Shown here: one piece after another, positions 24,442 to 32,249 of the stretch
How the letters are laid out: each line of letters opens with the position of its first letter
How positions within the stretch are numbered: position 1 is the stretch's first letter
Assembly: GCF_049673105.1 (NCBI RefSeq)
Contig: NZ_JBATXG010000006.1
Location: 62,001 to 126,000 of the forward strand
Source: Castellaniella sp049673105
GTDB lineage: Bacteria; Pseudomonadota; Gammaproteobacteria; Burkholderiales; Burkholderiaceae_B
Length of the DNA: 64,000 nt
Reading direction: 5' to 3'
Notes under the pieces: generated by a model
Told to the model about the DNA's origin: nothing
Database searches by the model: none
The model's input: only the letters and a program-made list of their open reading frames with translations
Program-made: the position numbers and the translations under genes

Positions 24442-25800
24442 ATGAGCATCGTGGAAATCAAAGTCCCCGACATCGGTGACTTCGACCAGGTCGAGATCAT
24501 CGAAGTCCTGGTGGCCGTAGGCGATACCATCCAGGCCGAGCAAAGCCTGATCACCGTGGAATCCGACAAGGCCTCCATGGAAATCCCCGCCTCGCAGGGC
24601 GGGGTGGTCAAGGCTCTCAAGGTCAAGGTCGGCGACAAGGTCGCGGAAGGGACCGTCATCCTGGAAGTCGAAGCCGCCGAAGGCGCCGCTGCGGCGCCGG
24701 CAGCCGAGACGCCCAAGGCAGCCGAGCCTGCTTCAGTTGAGGCATCCAAGGCCGCCGAGACGCCCAAGACAGTCGAAGCGCCTGCCGCTCCCGCGCCTGC
24801 CGTAGCGCCGGTGATGGCGTCCAGCACGCCGGACCGCACCTCACCCACGGCAGCTTTTGCCGAGGCCGACGTGCCCTTGCGCAACCTGCCCCATGCCTCG
24901 CCGTCCGTGCGCCATTTCGCCCGCGAACTGGGAGTCAATCTGGCTCAGGTCACCGGCAGCGGCCCGAAAAATCGCATTACCGCCGATGACATTCGGGCGT
25001 ATGTGAAGCAGGCCCTGTCCACTGGCGGCGCCAGCCCGGTGGGGTCCACCTTGCCGGCAGGCGAGGGCTTCAGCGTGCTGGGCTGGCCCAAGGTCGATTT
25101 CGCCAAGTTCGGCGAGATCGAATCCAAGCCCCTGTCGCGCATCAAAAAGATCTCCGGCGCCAATCTGCATCGCAACTGGGTCATGATCCCTCACGTCACC
25201 AACAACGACGTGGCCGACATCACCGACCTGGAAGCCCTGCGCCAGCAGTTGAATGCGGAAAACAAGAAGGCCGGCATCAAGGTCACCATGCTGGCCTTCC
25301 TGATCAAGGCCGTCGTGGCCGCCCTGAAGAAATTCCCGGAATTCAACGCGTCTCTGGACGGCGACAATCTGGTTCTGAAGCACTACTACCATATCGGCTT
25401 TGCCGCCGATACGCCCAACGGGCTGGTCGTGCCGGTGATCCGGGATGCCGACAAGAAAGGGGTGCTGGAACTGGCGAACGAAACCTCCGAACTGGCGGCT
25501 CAGGCGCGCGAAGGCAAGCTGTCGCCTGCGCAGATGCAAGGCGGCTGCTTCTCGATCTCGTCCCTGGGCGGAATCGGCGGCACCGACTTCACGCCCATCA
25601 TCAATGCGCCTGAAGTCGCCATCCTGGGCGTGTCGCGTTCCGCCATGCAGCCGGTTTGGGATGGCACCGCCTTCCAGCCGCGTCTGATGCTGCCGCTGTC
25701 GCTGTCCTACGATCACCGTGTGATCGACGGGGCGTCCGCCGCGCGTTTCAATGCCTATCTGGCCGGTCTGCTGGCGGATTTCCGCCGCATCATCCTGTAA
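24442..25800 (+). CDS. aceF: Pyruvate dehydrogenase E2, dihydrolipoamide acetyltransferase
   Basis: A 452-residue core subunit of the pyruvate dehydrogenase complex that transfers the acetyl group to CoA. It has one lipoyl domain (residues 1-79, lipoylated Lys43 in ESDKAS), an Ala/Pro/Glu-rich flexible linker, a peripheral subunit-binding domain (SPSVRHFARELGVNLAQVTG, then KNRITADDI), and the catalytic domain with the active-site His425 and Asp429 in SYDHRVIDG. E. coli AceF has three lipoyl domains; here one sits on E2 and another on E3. A GAGGAGGA ribosome site precedes ATG 24442. Its lipoyl domain is very similar to that of the next gene. Confidence 0.97.
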   Translation: MSIVEIKVPDIGDFDQVEIIEVLVAVGDTIQAEQSLITVESDKASMEIPASQGGVVKALKVKVGDKVAEGTVILEVEAAEGAAAAPAAETPKAAEPASVEASKAAETPKTVEAPAAPAPAVAPVMASSTPDRTSPTAAFAEADVPLRNLPHASPSVRHFARELGVNLAQVTGSGPKNRITADDIRAYVKQALSTGGASPVGSTLPAGEGFSVLGWPKVDFAKFGEIESKPLSRIKKISGANLHRNWVMIPHVTNNDVADITDLEALRQQLNAENKKAGIKVTMLAFLIKAVVAALKKFPEFNASLDGDNLVLKHYYHIGFAADTPNGLVVPVIRDADKKGVLELANETSELAAQAREGKLSPAQMQGGCFSISSLGGIGGTDFTPIINAPEVAILGVSRSAMQPVWDGTAFQPRLMLPLSLSYDHRVIDGASAARFNAYLAGLLADFRRIIL

Positions 25801-25809
25801 GGGGGTCGC

Positions 25810-27594
25810 ATGAGTCTCAAGGACGTCAACGTACCGGACATCGGCGACTTCGATCAGGTGGATGTGATCGAAGTCCTGGTGGCCGTGGGCGATACCATCG
25901 CTCCGGAGCAGAGCCTGATCACGGTGGAATCCGACAAGGCTTCCATGGAAATTCCGGCCGATCAGGGCGGGGTGGTCAAGGAAATCCTGGTCAAGGTCGG
26001 CGACAAGGTTGCTCAGGGCGCCACGATTCTGCGGGTCGAGGCCGGCGGCGCGAGCGCCGAGCCGGCAGCCAAAGCCGCTGAACCTGCGCCTGTTGCCGCG
26101 TCGGCTGCTCCGGCAGCCGTTCAGGCCGCGCCGGCACCTGCCGCGCCTGCGCCGGCGGCAGCCAGCTTCGGCGGCACGGCGGACGCGGATTACGATGTGT
26201 TGGTGCTGGGCGCCGGGCCGGGTGGTTATTCGGCGGCTTTCCGCGCCGCCGATCTGGGCCTCAAGGTGGCGCTGGTCGAGCGCTACGCCACCCTGGGCGG
26301 GGTCTGCCTGAATGTGGGCTGCATTCCGTCCAAGGCGCTGCTGCACACCGTGGGCGTGCTGGAAGAAGCCAAGTCCCTGGCGGAGCATGGCATCAGCTTT
26401 GGCGAACCCAAGATCGATCTGGATGCCCTGCGCGGCTACAAGGACGGCGTGGTGGGCAAGCTGACCGGCGGCCTGGCCGGCATGGCCAAGGCCCGCAAGG
26501 TCACGGTCATCCAGGGTGTCGGCGCCTTTGCCGACCCGCACCACCTGACGGTGAGCAAGGCCGACGGCGGCCAGACCACGGTGAAGTTCGCCTCGGCCAT
26601 CATCGCCGCGGGCAGCCAGTCCGTGAAACTGCCGTTTCTGCCCGAAGACCCGCGCATCGTCGATTCCACCGGCGCGCTGGCGCTGCAAGCCATTCCGCAG
26701 CGCATGCTGATCATCGGCGGGGGCATCATCGGTCTGGAAATGGGCACGGTCTATTCCGCGCTGGGCGCCCGCCTGGACGTCGTGGAAATGCTGCCCACCC
26801 TGATGACGGGCGCTGACCGCGACCTGGTCAAGGTCTGGGACAAGATGAATGCCAAGCGCTTCGACCACGTCATGCTGAACACCAAGACGGTGGCCGCCGA
26901 AGCCAAGGAAGACGGCATCTGGGTGACCTTCGAGGGCGATTCGGCCCCGAAAGAACCGCAGCGCTACGACCTGGTGCTGCAAGCCGTGGGCCGTTCGCCC
27001 AACGGCAAGAAGATCGGCGCGGAAAACGCCGGGGTGGCGGTCAGTGACCGGGGCTTCATTGCGGTGGACAAGCAGATGCGCACCAATGTGCCGCACATCT
27101 ACGCCATCGGCGACATAGTGGGGCAACCCATGCTGGCCCACAAGGCCGTGCACGAAGCCCACGTCGCCGCTGAAGTCATCGCCGGTGAAAAAGCCTATTT
27201 CGATGCTCGTGTGATTCCGTCCGTCGCCTATACGGATCCGGAAGTCGCCTGGGTCGGCCTGACCGAGGAAGACGCCAAGAAACAGGGCGTTGCCCTGAAG
27301 AAAGGCCTGTTCCCCTGGCAGGCGTCGGGCCGGGCCATCGCCAATGGCCGCGACGAGGGTTTCACCAAGCTGCTGTTCGACGCCGAGACCGGTCGCATCC
27401 TGGGCGGCGGCATCGTCGGCACCCATGCGGGCGACCTGATCAGCGAAGTCGCTCTGGCCATCGAAATGGGCGCGGATTCCGTGGATATCGGCAAGACCAT
27501 CCACCCGCACCCGACGTTGGGCGAATCGGTCGGCATGGCCGCCGAAGTGGCCGACGGCCACTGCACGGACGTGCCCCCGGCCCGAAAGAGGTAA
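25810..27594 (+). CDS. lpdA: Dihydrolipoamide dehydrogenase (E3) with N-terminal lipoyl domain
   Basis: A 594-residue flavoprotein that reoxidises the lipoyl arm of the pyruvate dehydrogenase complex with NAD. Unlike plain E3 (about 470 residues) it begins with a lipoyl domain (residues 1-79, Lys43 in ESDKAS) and an Ala/Pro linker, a form known from Neisseria, Ralstonia and Alcaligenaceae. The E3 part shows FAD site GAGPGGYSAAF, redox Cys166 and Cys171 in CLNVGC, NAD site IIGGGIIGLEMG, and the catalytic His-Glu pair in HPHPTLGES. It is 9 bases after aceF and is the last gene before a strong terminator at 27781. Confidence 0.97.
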   Translation: MSLKDVNVPDIGDFDQVDVIEVLVAVGDTIAPEQSLITVESDKASMEIPADQGGVVKEILVKVGDKVAQGATILRVEAGGASAEPAAKAAEPAPVAASAAPAAVQAAPAPAAPAPAAASFGGTADADYDVLVLGAGPGGYSAAFRAADLGLKVALVERYATLGGVCLNVGCIPSKALLHTVGVLEEAKSLAEHGISFGEPKIDLDALRGYKDGVVGKLTGGLAGMAKARKVTVIQGVGAFADPHHLTVSKADGGQTTVKFASAIIAAGSQSVKLPFLPEDPRIVDSTGALALQAIPQRMLIIGGGIIGLEMGTVYSALGARLDVVEMLPTLMTGADRDLVKVWDKMNAKRFDHVMLNTKTVAAEAKEDGIWVTFEGDSAPKEPQRYDLVLQAVGRSPNGKKIGAENAGVAVSDRGFIAVDKQMRTNVPHIYAIGDIVGQPMLAHKAVHEAHVAAEVIAGEKAYFDARVIPSVAYTDPEVAWVGLTEEDAKKQGVALKKGLFPWQASGRAIANGRDEGFTKLLFDAETGRILGGGIVGTHAGDLISEVALAIEMGADSVDIGKTIHPHPTLGESVGMAAEVADGHCTDVPPARKR

Positions 27595-27606
27595 TCCGCC
27601 CACCTC

Positions 27607-27663
27607 GCAGCCTGCAGGCTGCTCGGATTTACCAGGCACGGGGCAGTCCGCAAGGACTGTCCC
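27607..27663. repeat. Two short palindromes after lpdA
   Basis: GCAGCCTGCAGGCTGC (27607-27622) is a perfect 16-bp palindrome. About 18 bases on, GGGGCAGTCC (27640-27649) pairs with GGACTGTCCC (27654-27663), with one mismatch, around GCAA. They lie between the lpdA stop and the terminator at 27781 and probably fold in the 3' untranslated RNA. No function is evident. Confidence 0.5.
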
Positions 27664-27689
27664 GTGTCCGGGTTCATCCCGGCGGTCGG

Positions 27690-27770
27690 AGCCTCTATGG
27701 CGGGCCGCACAGGCAGTAGCGGTATCCGGAAGCCTCTATGGCTGGCCGTACAGGCAGAGGGGATGTCCGG
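27690..27770. repeat. Tandem duplication, two 40-bp units with 41-bp period
   Basis: Unit 1 is 27690-27729 and unit 2 is 27731-27770, both starting AGCCTCTATGGC and ending TCCGG; they agree at about 33 of 40 positions by eye. They lie in the 3' untranslated region between lpdA and the terminator. The divergence between units suggests an old duplication. No ORF or dyad explains them. Confidence 0.7.
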
Positions 27771-27780
27771 GTTTCTTTTC

Positions 27781-27820
27781 AACGGCAGGTGCTAACATCG
27801 GCACCTGCCGTTTTCTTTTT
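27781..27820 (+). terminator. Strong intrinsic terminator of the aceEF-lpdA operon
   Basis: AACGGCAGGTGC (27781-27792) pairs perfectly with GCACCTGCCGTT (27801-27812) across an 8-base loop, followed by TTTTCTTTTT (27811-27820). The 12-bp stem and T-run are textbook. It ends 17 bases before the folC ATG, so folC must start from a promoter within or beyond this element, or rely on read-through. Confidence 0.9.
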
Positions 27821-27837
27821 GTGTGATTGTCATTCTT

Positions 27838-29244
27838 ATGTCATCGATTGCTCCCGCCCAAGGCGCTGCGCTGGCCGACTGGCTGGCCTATCTGGAAACC
27901 CTGCATCCCAAAACCATCGATCTAGGGCTGGATCGCATTCGGGCGGTAGCCCAGCGTTTGGATCTGTCGCTGGGCTGCGTCAAGATCACCGTTGCCGGCA
28001 CTAACGGCAAAGGCTCTACCTGCGCCATGCTGGAATCCATTTTGTTGGATGCCAACTATCGGGTCGGCCAGTACACCTCGCCGCACTTGCTGCGTTTCAA
28101 CGAACGCATCCGCGTCAACGGTCAGGAAGCGTCCGACGCCGACATCGTGGCGCAGCTGGAACGTATCGAGGCAGTGCGAGGCGATACCACCCTGACGTAT
28201 TTCGAGATGACGACGCTGGCGGCCCTGCTGTTGTTCCAGGCGTCGAATCTGGATGTGGTCGTCCTGGAAGTCGGTCTTGGGGGGCGCCTGGATGCCGTCA
28301 ATCTGATCGACACGGACTGCGCCATTCTGACCAGCGTGGATCTGGACCACACGGCCTATCTGGGCGACACGCGCGAGGCTATCGGTTGGGAAAAGGCGCA
28401 TATCTTCCGTCCCGGTAAACCGGCGGTCTGCGCCGACCCTGTGCCACCCCAGACCGTCATCGACTATGCCGCTGAAATCGGTGCGGATCTCTGGCGTTTC
28501 GGCATCGACTTCAATTATTCCGGCGACCGCCAGCAGTGGGCCTACGGGGGGCGCAATCAGCGCCGCAACGCCCTGGGCTATCCCGCTTTGCGTGGCGCCA
28601 ATCAACTGCTGAATGCCGCGGCGGTTCTGGCCGCGCTGGAAAATCTACGTGACCGGCTGGTGGTGACCCAGCAGAACGTGCGCCAGGGCCTGCTGCACGT
28701 CAGCCTGCCGGGTCGCATGCAGATCCTGCCGGGCCTGCCGGCCACGATCCTGGATGTGGGCCACAACCCGCATGCAGCGGCGGCGGTGGGCCAGAATCTG
28801 GACAGCATGGGGCATTACCCCCACACCTACGCCGTGGTCGGCATGTTGCACGACAAGGACATCGAGGCCACGTTGTCGCGCCTGGCGGGACGGATCGACC
28901 GTTGGCTGTGCGCGACGCTGGAAGGGCCGCGCGGCACGACAGCTCAGGAACTGGCGGACGTCATCCACCGTCTCACCGGCGATACTGCGCCGCTGGATCC
29001 CTTTATCGCCCAATCGGCGGAAATCAAACGCGCCGACGGCAAGCCCGGCGTGCGCGCCGCCCCGCGACCGCCTGTTGCGGTGCGTGATGTGCAGGTTTCC
29101 ACATTTGACAGTCCGGAACAAGCCTTTGCCGAAGCCCGTAAGCTGGCGACCGACAATGATAGAATTCTCGTGTTCGGGTCCTTTGCGACGGTTGGCCCGG
29201 TATTGCAGGTCCTGCGCCAGGAAGGCCGGGACGTCCTTTCTTGA
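27838..29244 (+). CDS. folC: Bifunctional folylpolyglutamate synthase / dihydrofolate synthase
   Basis: A 468-residue cytoplasmic Mur-ligase-fold enzyme that adds Glu to dihydropteroate and then further glutamates to folates using ATP. The ATP loop is ITVAGTNGKGSTCAMLESIL; other hallmarks are GQYTSPHLLRFNERIRVNG, FEMTTLAALLLF, EVGLGGRLDAVNL, and LDHTAYLGDTREAIGWEKAHIFRPGKP (shown in part). ATG 27838 is preferred over GTG 27823, which lies only 3 bases after the terminator's T-run; neither has a good ribosome site. It heads the conserved folC-dedD-cvpA-purF order. Confidence 0.95.
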   Translation: MSSIAPAQGAALADWLAYLETLHPKTIDLGLDRIRAVAQRLDLSLGCVKITVAGTNGKGSTCAMLESILLDANYRVGQYTSPHLLRFNERIRVNGQEASDADIVAQLERIEAVRGDTTLTYFEMTTLAALLLFQASNLDVVVLEVGLGGRLDAVNLIDTDCAILTSVDLDHTAYLGDTREAIGWEKAHIFRPGKPAVCADPVPPQTVIDYAAEIGADLWRFGIDFNYSGDRQQWAYGGRNQRRNALGYPALRGANQLLNAAAVLAALENLRDRLVVTQQNVRQGLLHVSLPGRMQILPGLPATILDVGHNPHAAAAVGQNLDSMGHYPHTYAVVGMLHDKDIEATLSRLAGRIDRWLCATLEGPRGTTAQELADVIHRLTGDTAPLDPFIAQSAEIKRADGKPGVRAAPRPPVAVRDVQVSTFDSPEQAFAEARKLATDNDRILVFGSFATVGPVLQVLRQEGRDVLS

Positions 29245-29291
29245 TCGGGCGGGAACGTCGGCCCGCCTTTAGCTAACGGGTAAGCTGCACG

Positions 29292-30098
29292 ATGCTTTTT
29301 CGTCAAGGGACCGACGCGGGAAAACGCGCCGGCACACGCTCCGGCGGCGCGACCGAAGCCCAACTGAAAGAACTGCGCAGCAAGGCCCGCCGCCGCCTGA
29401 TTGGCGCGTTGGCCTTGGTGCTGGCGGCCTTCATCGTGGTGCCCTGGTTGTTCGACGAACCTGCGCCAGACGATGCGCATGCGCCCGTCGTCGTGCCCGC
29501 TGCGCCGGCAGGTCTGCCGCCGACCTCCAGCATCCCGGCGCCTGTGGATGCCGCCCCGCATGCCGGTGATGACGCCGCCGCCAACCCGAACCAAGGCAGC
29601 GTGTCCGCGCCCGATCCGGCAAATGAGCCGAACAGCGCGCCGCATGCCCCGGAACCCGCCGCTGCGCAGCCCGAGTCGCCGGCAGTCGCCGTGCCCCCCA
29701 TCCAGCCGCCTGCGCCGCCGCCCGCTGTCGACAAACCCGCTGAAGAACCCGCCAAACCAGCCAAGCCGGCAAAATCGATGGAACGTACCGACGATGGGTC
29801 TGTGGCGCTGGCGCTGCTGTCGGGAAAATCCCCGGACAATAAGGCTGCGTCGGCATCCGGGCAGGGACGCTACTACCTGCAGGTGGCCGCCTATACGACC
29901 GAACAGGACGCCCAGAGTCGGCGCGACAGCCTGCGTCAGGCTGGCGTCACGGATGCTTATGTCGAACGCGGTCAATCCGGCGGTCGCACCGTCTACCGGC
30001 TGCGTGTCGGGCCGTTTGGCTCGCACGAGGCCGCCCAGGCTGCCCAGGCCCGCCTGCGAGCCCTGGGATACCAGAACGGCCTGATCTCCGACAAGTGA
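29292..30098 (+). CDS. dedD: SPOR-domain cell-division protein, DedD/FtsN-like
   Basis: A 268-residue single-pass inner-membrane protein. One transmembrane helix (IGALALVLAAFIVVPWLF, residues about 36-54) follows a short basic cytoplasmic tail. A long Pro/Ala-rich periplasmic linker (about 60-165) leads to a C-terminal SPOR domain (YYLQVAAYTTEQDAQSRRDSL to RVGPFGSHEAAQAAQARL), which binds denuded septal peptidoglycan. Position between folC and cvpA is that of dedD in many proteobacteria. It probably aids septation. It overlaps cvpA by 4 bases (GTGA). The linker is poorly conserved, so the symbol rests on domain order and synteny. Confidence 0.85.
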   Translation: MLFRQGTDAGKRAGTRSGGATEAQLKELRSKARRRLIGALALVLAAFIVVPWLFDEPAPDDAHAPVVVPAAPAGLPPTSSIPAPVDAAPHAGDDAAANPNQGSVSAPDPANEPNSAPHAPEPAAAQPESPAVAVPPIQPPAPPPAVDKPAEEPAKPAKPAKSMERTDDGSVALALLSGKSPDNKAASASGQGRYYLQVAAYTTEQDAQSRRDSLRQAGVTDAYVERGQSGGRTVYRLRVGPFGSHEAAQAAQARLRALGYQNGLISDK

Positions 30099-30583
30099 CC
30101 AGCTTCGACTACATTGTCCTGTCGATCGTGGTGGTGTCCTGCCTGATCGGCTTGCTGCGCGGCTTCTTGCGAGAAGTCCTGTCGCTGGTCGCCTATGTGG
30201 TGGCCTTTCTCGCCGCCATCTGGTGGGGGCCGACGGCATCCGTCTGGCTCGATACCCTGATAGACAACGGTTTGCTGCGCACCCTGGCTGCGTATGGCGC
30301 GATCTTCATCCTGGCGCTGCTGGCCGTCGGCCTGCTGAACATGGCGCTGGGCGCGCTGGTGGATCGCACCGGCCTGACCCCGGCCGATCATGGTCTGGGG
30401 GCTGTTTTCGGTGCAGTGCGGGGACTGGTGCTGGTGCTGGCCCTGGTGGGCCTGGCCGGTTACACGGAATTGCCCCAAGAACCCTGGTGGCAACAGGCCC
30501 GCACTTCTCAGGCCCTGACCAAAGGTTTTCAACAAGTCAAACTGCTGCTGCCCGTCGATGTGGCTCAGCTGCTTCCCTATTAG
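30095..30583 (+). CDS. cvpA: CvpA-family membrane protein
   Basis: A 162-residue inner-membrane protein with four hydrophobic segments, starting SFDYIVLSIVVVSCLIGLLRGFLREVLSL, the family's conserved N-terminus. CvpA was named from colicin V production and has since been tied to envelope stress and septation; its biochemical activity is unsettled. The GTG start overlaps the dedD stop. It precedes purF by 14 bases, the same cvpA-purF pairing as in E. coli, so it may be tuned with purine synthesis. Confidence 0.92.
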   Translation: MTSFDYIVLSIVVVSCLIGLLRGFLREVLSLVAYVVAFLAAIWWGPTASVWLDTLIDNGLLRTLAAYGAIFILALLAVGLLNMALGALVDRTGLTPADHGLGAVFGAVRGLVLVLALVGLAGYTELPQEPWWQQARTSQALTKGFQQVKLLLPVDVAQLLPY

Positions 30584-30597
30584 CCCGGAACTCAATC

Positions 30598-32106
30598 ATG
30601 TGCGGAATCGTCGGTGTGATGGGCAAAAGCCCAGTCAATCAACTGATCTATGACAGTCTCTTGCTGCTGCAACACCGGGGTCAGGACGCTGCCGGAATAG
30701 CCACGGCGCACGAACAATTTTTCAGCATGCACAAGGCGCATGGCCTGGTGCGGGATGTCTTTCGCACCCGCAATATGCGCGCGCTGCCCGGCAATAGCGG
30801 GGTGGGGCAGGTGCGCTATCCCACGGCAGGATCCAGCGCCAGCGTGGATGAAGCCCAGCCTTTTTACGTCAATGCGCCGTTCGGCATCACGTTCGTCCAC
30901 AACGGCAATCTGACCAACTGGCGCGAATTGCGCGAAGCCCTGTTCAAGCACGACCGGCGCCACATCAATACCAATTCCGACTCCGAAGTCCTGCTGAACG
31001 TGTTCGCTCACGAACTGCAACAGGCTTCCAACGGCGGCACGCTGGATGCCCATGCGGTGTTTCAGGCGGTGCGCGCCGTGCATCGTCGGGCCAAGGGCGC
31101 CTATGCCGTCATCGCCCGCATCAGCAGCTTCGGCCTGGTGGCGTTTCGTGATCCGCACGGTATCCGCCCTTTGTGCCTGGGCCGTCACGAGACGGAAGCG
31201 GGCGTCGAGTGGATGCTGGCGTCCGAATCGGTCGCGCTGACCGGCAGCGGATTTTCTCTGGTGCGCGATATTGCGCCTGGCGAAGCGCTGGTGATCACCG
31301 AAGACGGCGAGGTCAGCCACGAATTGTGCGGCGACCCGGATGCCGTCCAGACGCCTTGTGTCTTCGAATACGTATATTTTGCCCGCCCCGATTCCATCAT
31401 GGACGGGGTCTCCATCTATGATGCCCGTCTGCATATGGGGGAATATTTGGCCGATAAAGTCGCCAAGACGCTGCGCCTGGGCGATGTGGACGTGGTGATG
31501 CCGATTCCCGATTCTTCCCGACCGTCCGCCATGCAACTGGCCTCGCGGCTGGGCTTGAACTACCGCGAGGGCTTCATCAAGAACCGCTATGTCGGGCGTA
31601 CCTTCATCATGCCCGGCCAGGCGGTGCGCAAGAAATCCGTGCGCCAGAAGCTCAGCGCGATCGATCTCGAATTTCGCGGCAAGAACGTGCTGCTGGTGGA
31701 CGATTCCATCGTGCGCGGCACCACCAGCCGGGAAATCGTCGATATGGCCCGCGCCGCCGGCGCCAACAAGGTCTATTTCGCCTCGGCGGCCCCGGCGGTA
31801 CGCTATCCGAACGTCTACGGCATCGACATGCCGACGCAGACCGAACTGATCGCCACAGGCCGCGACACCGATCAGATCGCCCGCGAGATCGGCGCCGACA
31901 GCCTGGTCTATCAGGATCTGGACGATCTGGAACAATCGCTGCGCGACTTGAATCCCGCCTTGCAGGTCTTCGAGTCGTCCTGCTTCAACGGTCGCTACGT
32001 GACGGGCGACATCGATGCCGCCTATCTGGAACGCCTCAGCCAGTCGCGGGGCGGCCAGCCCATCCGCTCCGGCGCGATGACGCCAGCCGTGTCCGACGAT
32101 AGTTGA
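30598..32106 (+). CDS. purF: Amidophosphoribosyltransferase
   Basis: A 502-residue cytoplasmic enzyme committing PRPP to purine synthesis by forming phosphoribosylamine from glutamine. After Met removal Cys2 becomes the N-terminal nucleophile (MCGIVGVMG), and the Ntn glutaminase domain continues with LLLLQHRGQDAAGIAT and NTNSDSEVLLN. The PRPP-binding loop VLLVDDSIVRGTTS lies in the C-terminal phosphoribosyltransferase domain. ATG 30598 is required because the nucleophile must follow it; the longer open frame upstream overlaps cvpA and is not coding. The transcript likely ends in the structured repeats at 32114-32247. No purine operator was recognised. Confidence 0.97.
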   Translation: MCGIVGVMGKSPVNQLIYDSLLLLQHRGQDAAGIATAHEQFFSMHKAHGLVRDVFRTRNMRALPGNSGVGQVRYPTAGSSASVDEAQPFYVNAPFGITFVHNGNLTNWRELREALFKHDRRHINTNSDSEVLLNVFAHELQQASNGGTLDAHAVFQAVRAVHRRAKGAYAVIARISSFGLVAFRDPHGIRPLCLGRHETEAGVEWMLASESVALTGSGFSLVRDIAPGEALVITEDGEVSHELCGDPDAVQTPCVFEYVYFARPDSIMDGVSIYDARLHMGEYLADKVAKTLRLGDVDVVMPIPDSSRPSAMQLASRLGLNYREGFIKNRYVGRTFIMPGQAVRKKSVRQKLSAIDLEFRGKNVLLVDDSIVRGTTSREIVDMARAAGANKVYFASAAPAVRYPNVYGIDMPTQTELIATGRDTDQIAREIGADSLVYQDLDDLEQSLRDLNPALQVFESSCFNGRYVTGDIDAAYLERLSQSRGGQPIRSGAMTPAVSDDS

Positions 32107-32113
32107 TATAGGC

Positions 32114-32164
32114 CTCCGACCTTGGGGGGCAGCAAGCAGCCATCAGGCTGTGCAGCGTGGGGGC
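32114..32164. repeat. Structured intergenic repeat, copy B
   Basis: CTCCGACCTTGGGG (32114-32127) opens this copy, followed by the conserved GGCAGCAAGC, hairpin 2 with stem CAGCC/GGCTG around ATCA, then GCAGCGTGGGGGC ending at 32164. Its first 14 bases are the exact complement of 32183-32196 in the next copy, so B can be closed as a long stem-loop. Compared with copy A it lacks the upstream hairpin 1. Confidence 0.78.
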
Positions 32165-32165
32165 G

Positions 32166-32247
32166 CTCCGACCGCCGGGCCGCCCCAAGGTCGGAGAAGC
32201 CCCCTTGGGGGGCAGCAAGCAGCCGTCAGGCTGCGCAGCGTGGGGGC
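32166..32247. repeat. Structured intergenic repeat, copy C, probable bidirectional terminator for purF and dsbB
   Basis: Hairpin 1 has CTCCGAC (32166-32172) and GTCGGAG (32190-32196) around the same 17-base loop as copy A. Then GCCCCCTTGGGGGGCAGCAAGC, hairpin 2 with GCAGCC/GGCTGC around GTCA, and GCAGCGTGGGGGC, followed by TTTT at 32248. It fills the gap between the convergent purF and dsbB genes, ending 3 bases before the dsbB stop codon, and may terminate both. Confidence 0.78.
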
Positions 32248-32249
32248 TT

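Noticed and set aside
24841..27639. Minus-strand open frame of about 930 codons opposite aceF and lpdA
   Set aside because: It is His/Gln/Gly/Asp-rich without any domain, lies exactly antisense to two intact conserved genes, and is explained by GC-rich codon bias leaving the opposite frame free of stops.
27690..27770. CRISPR array
   Set aside because: There are only two imperfect units with essentially no spacer between them and no cas genes in the window.
30223..30597. N-terminal extension of purF
   Set aside because: Cys2 must be the N-terminal nucleophile after processing, so the start has to be ATG 30598; the extension overlaps cvpA in another frame.
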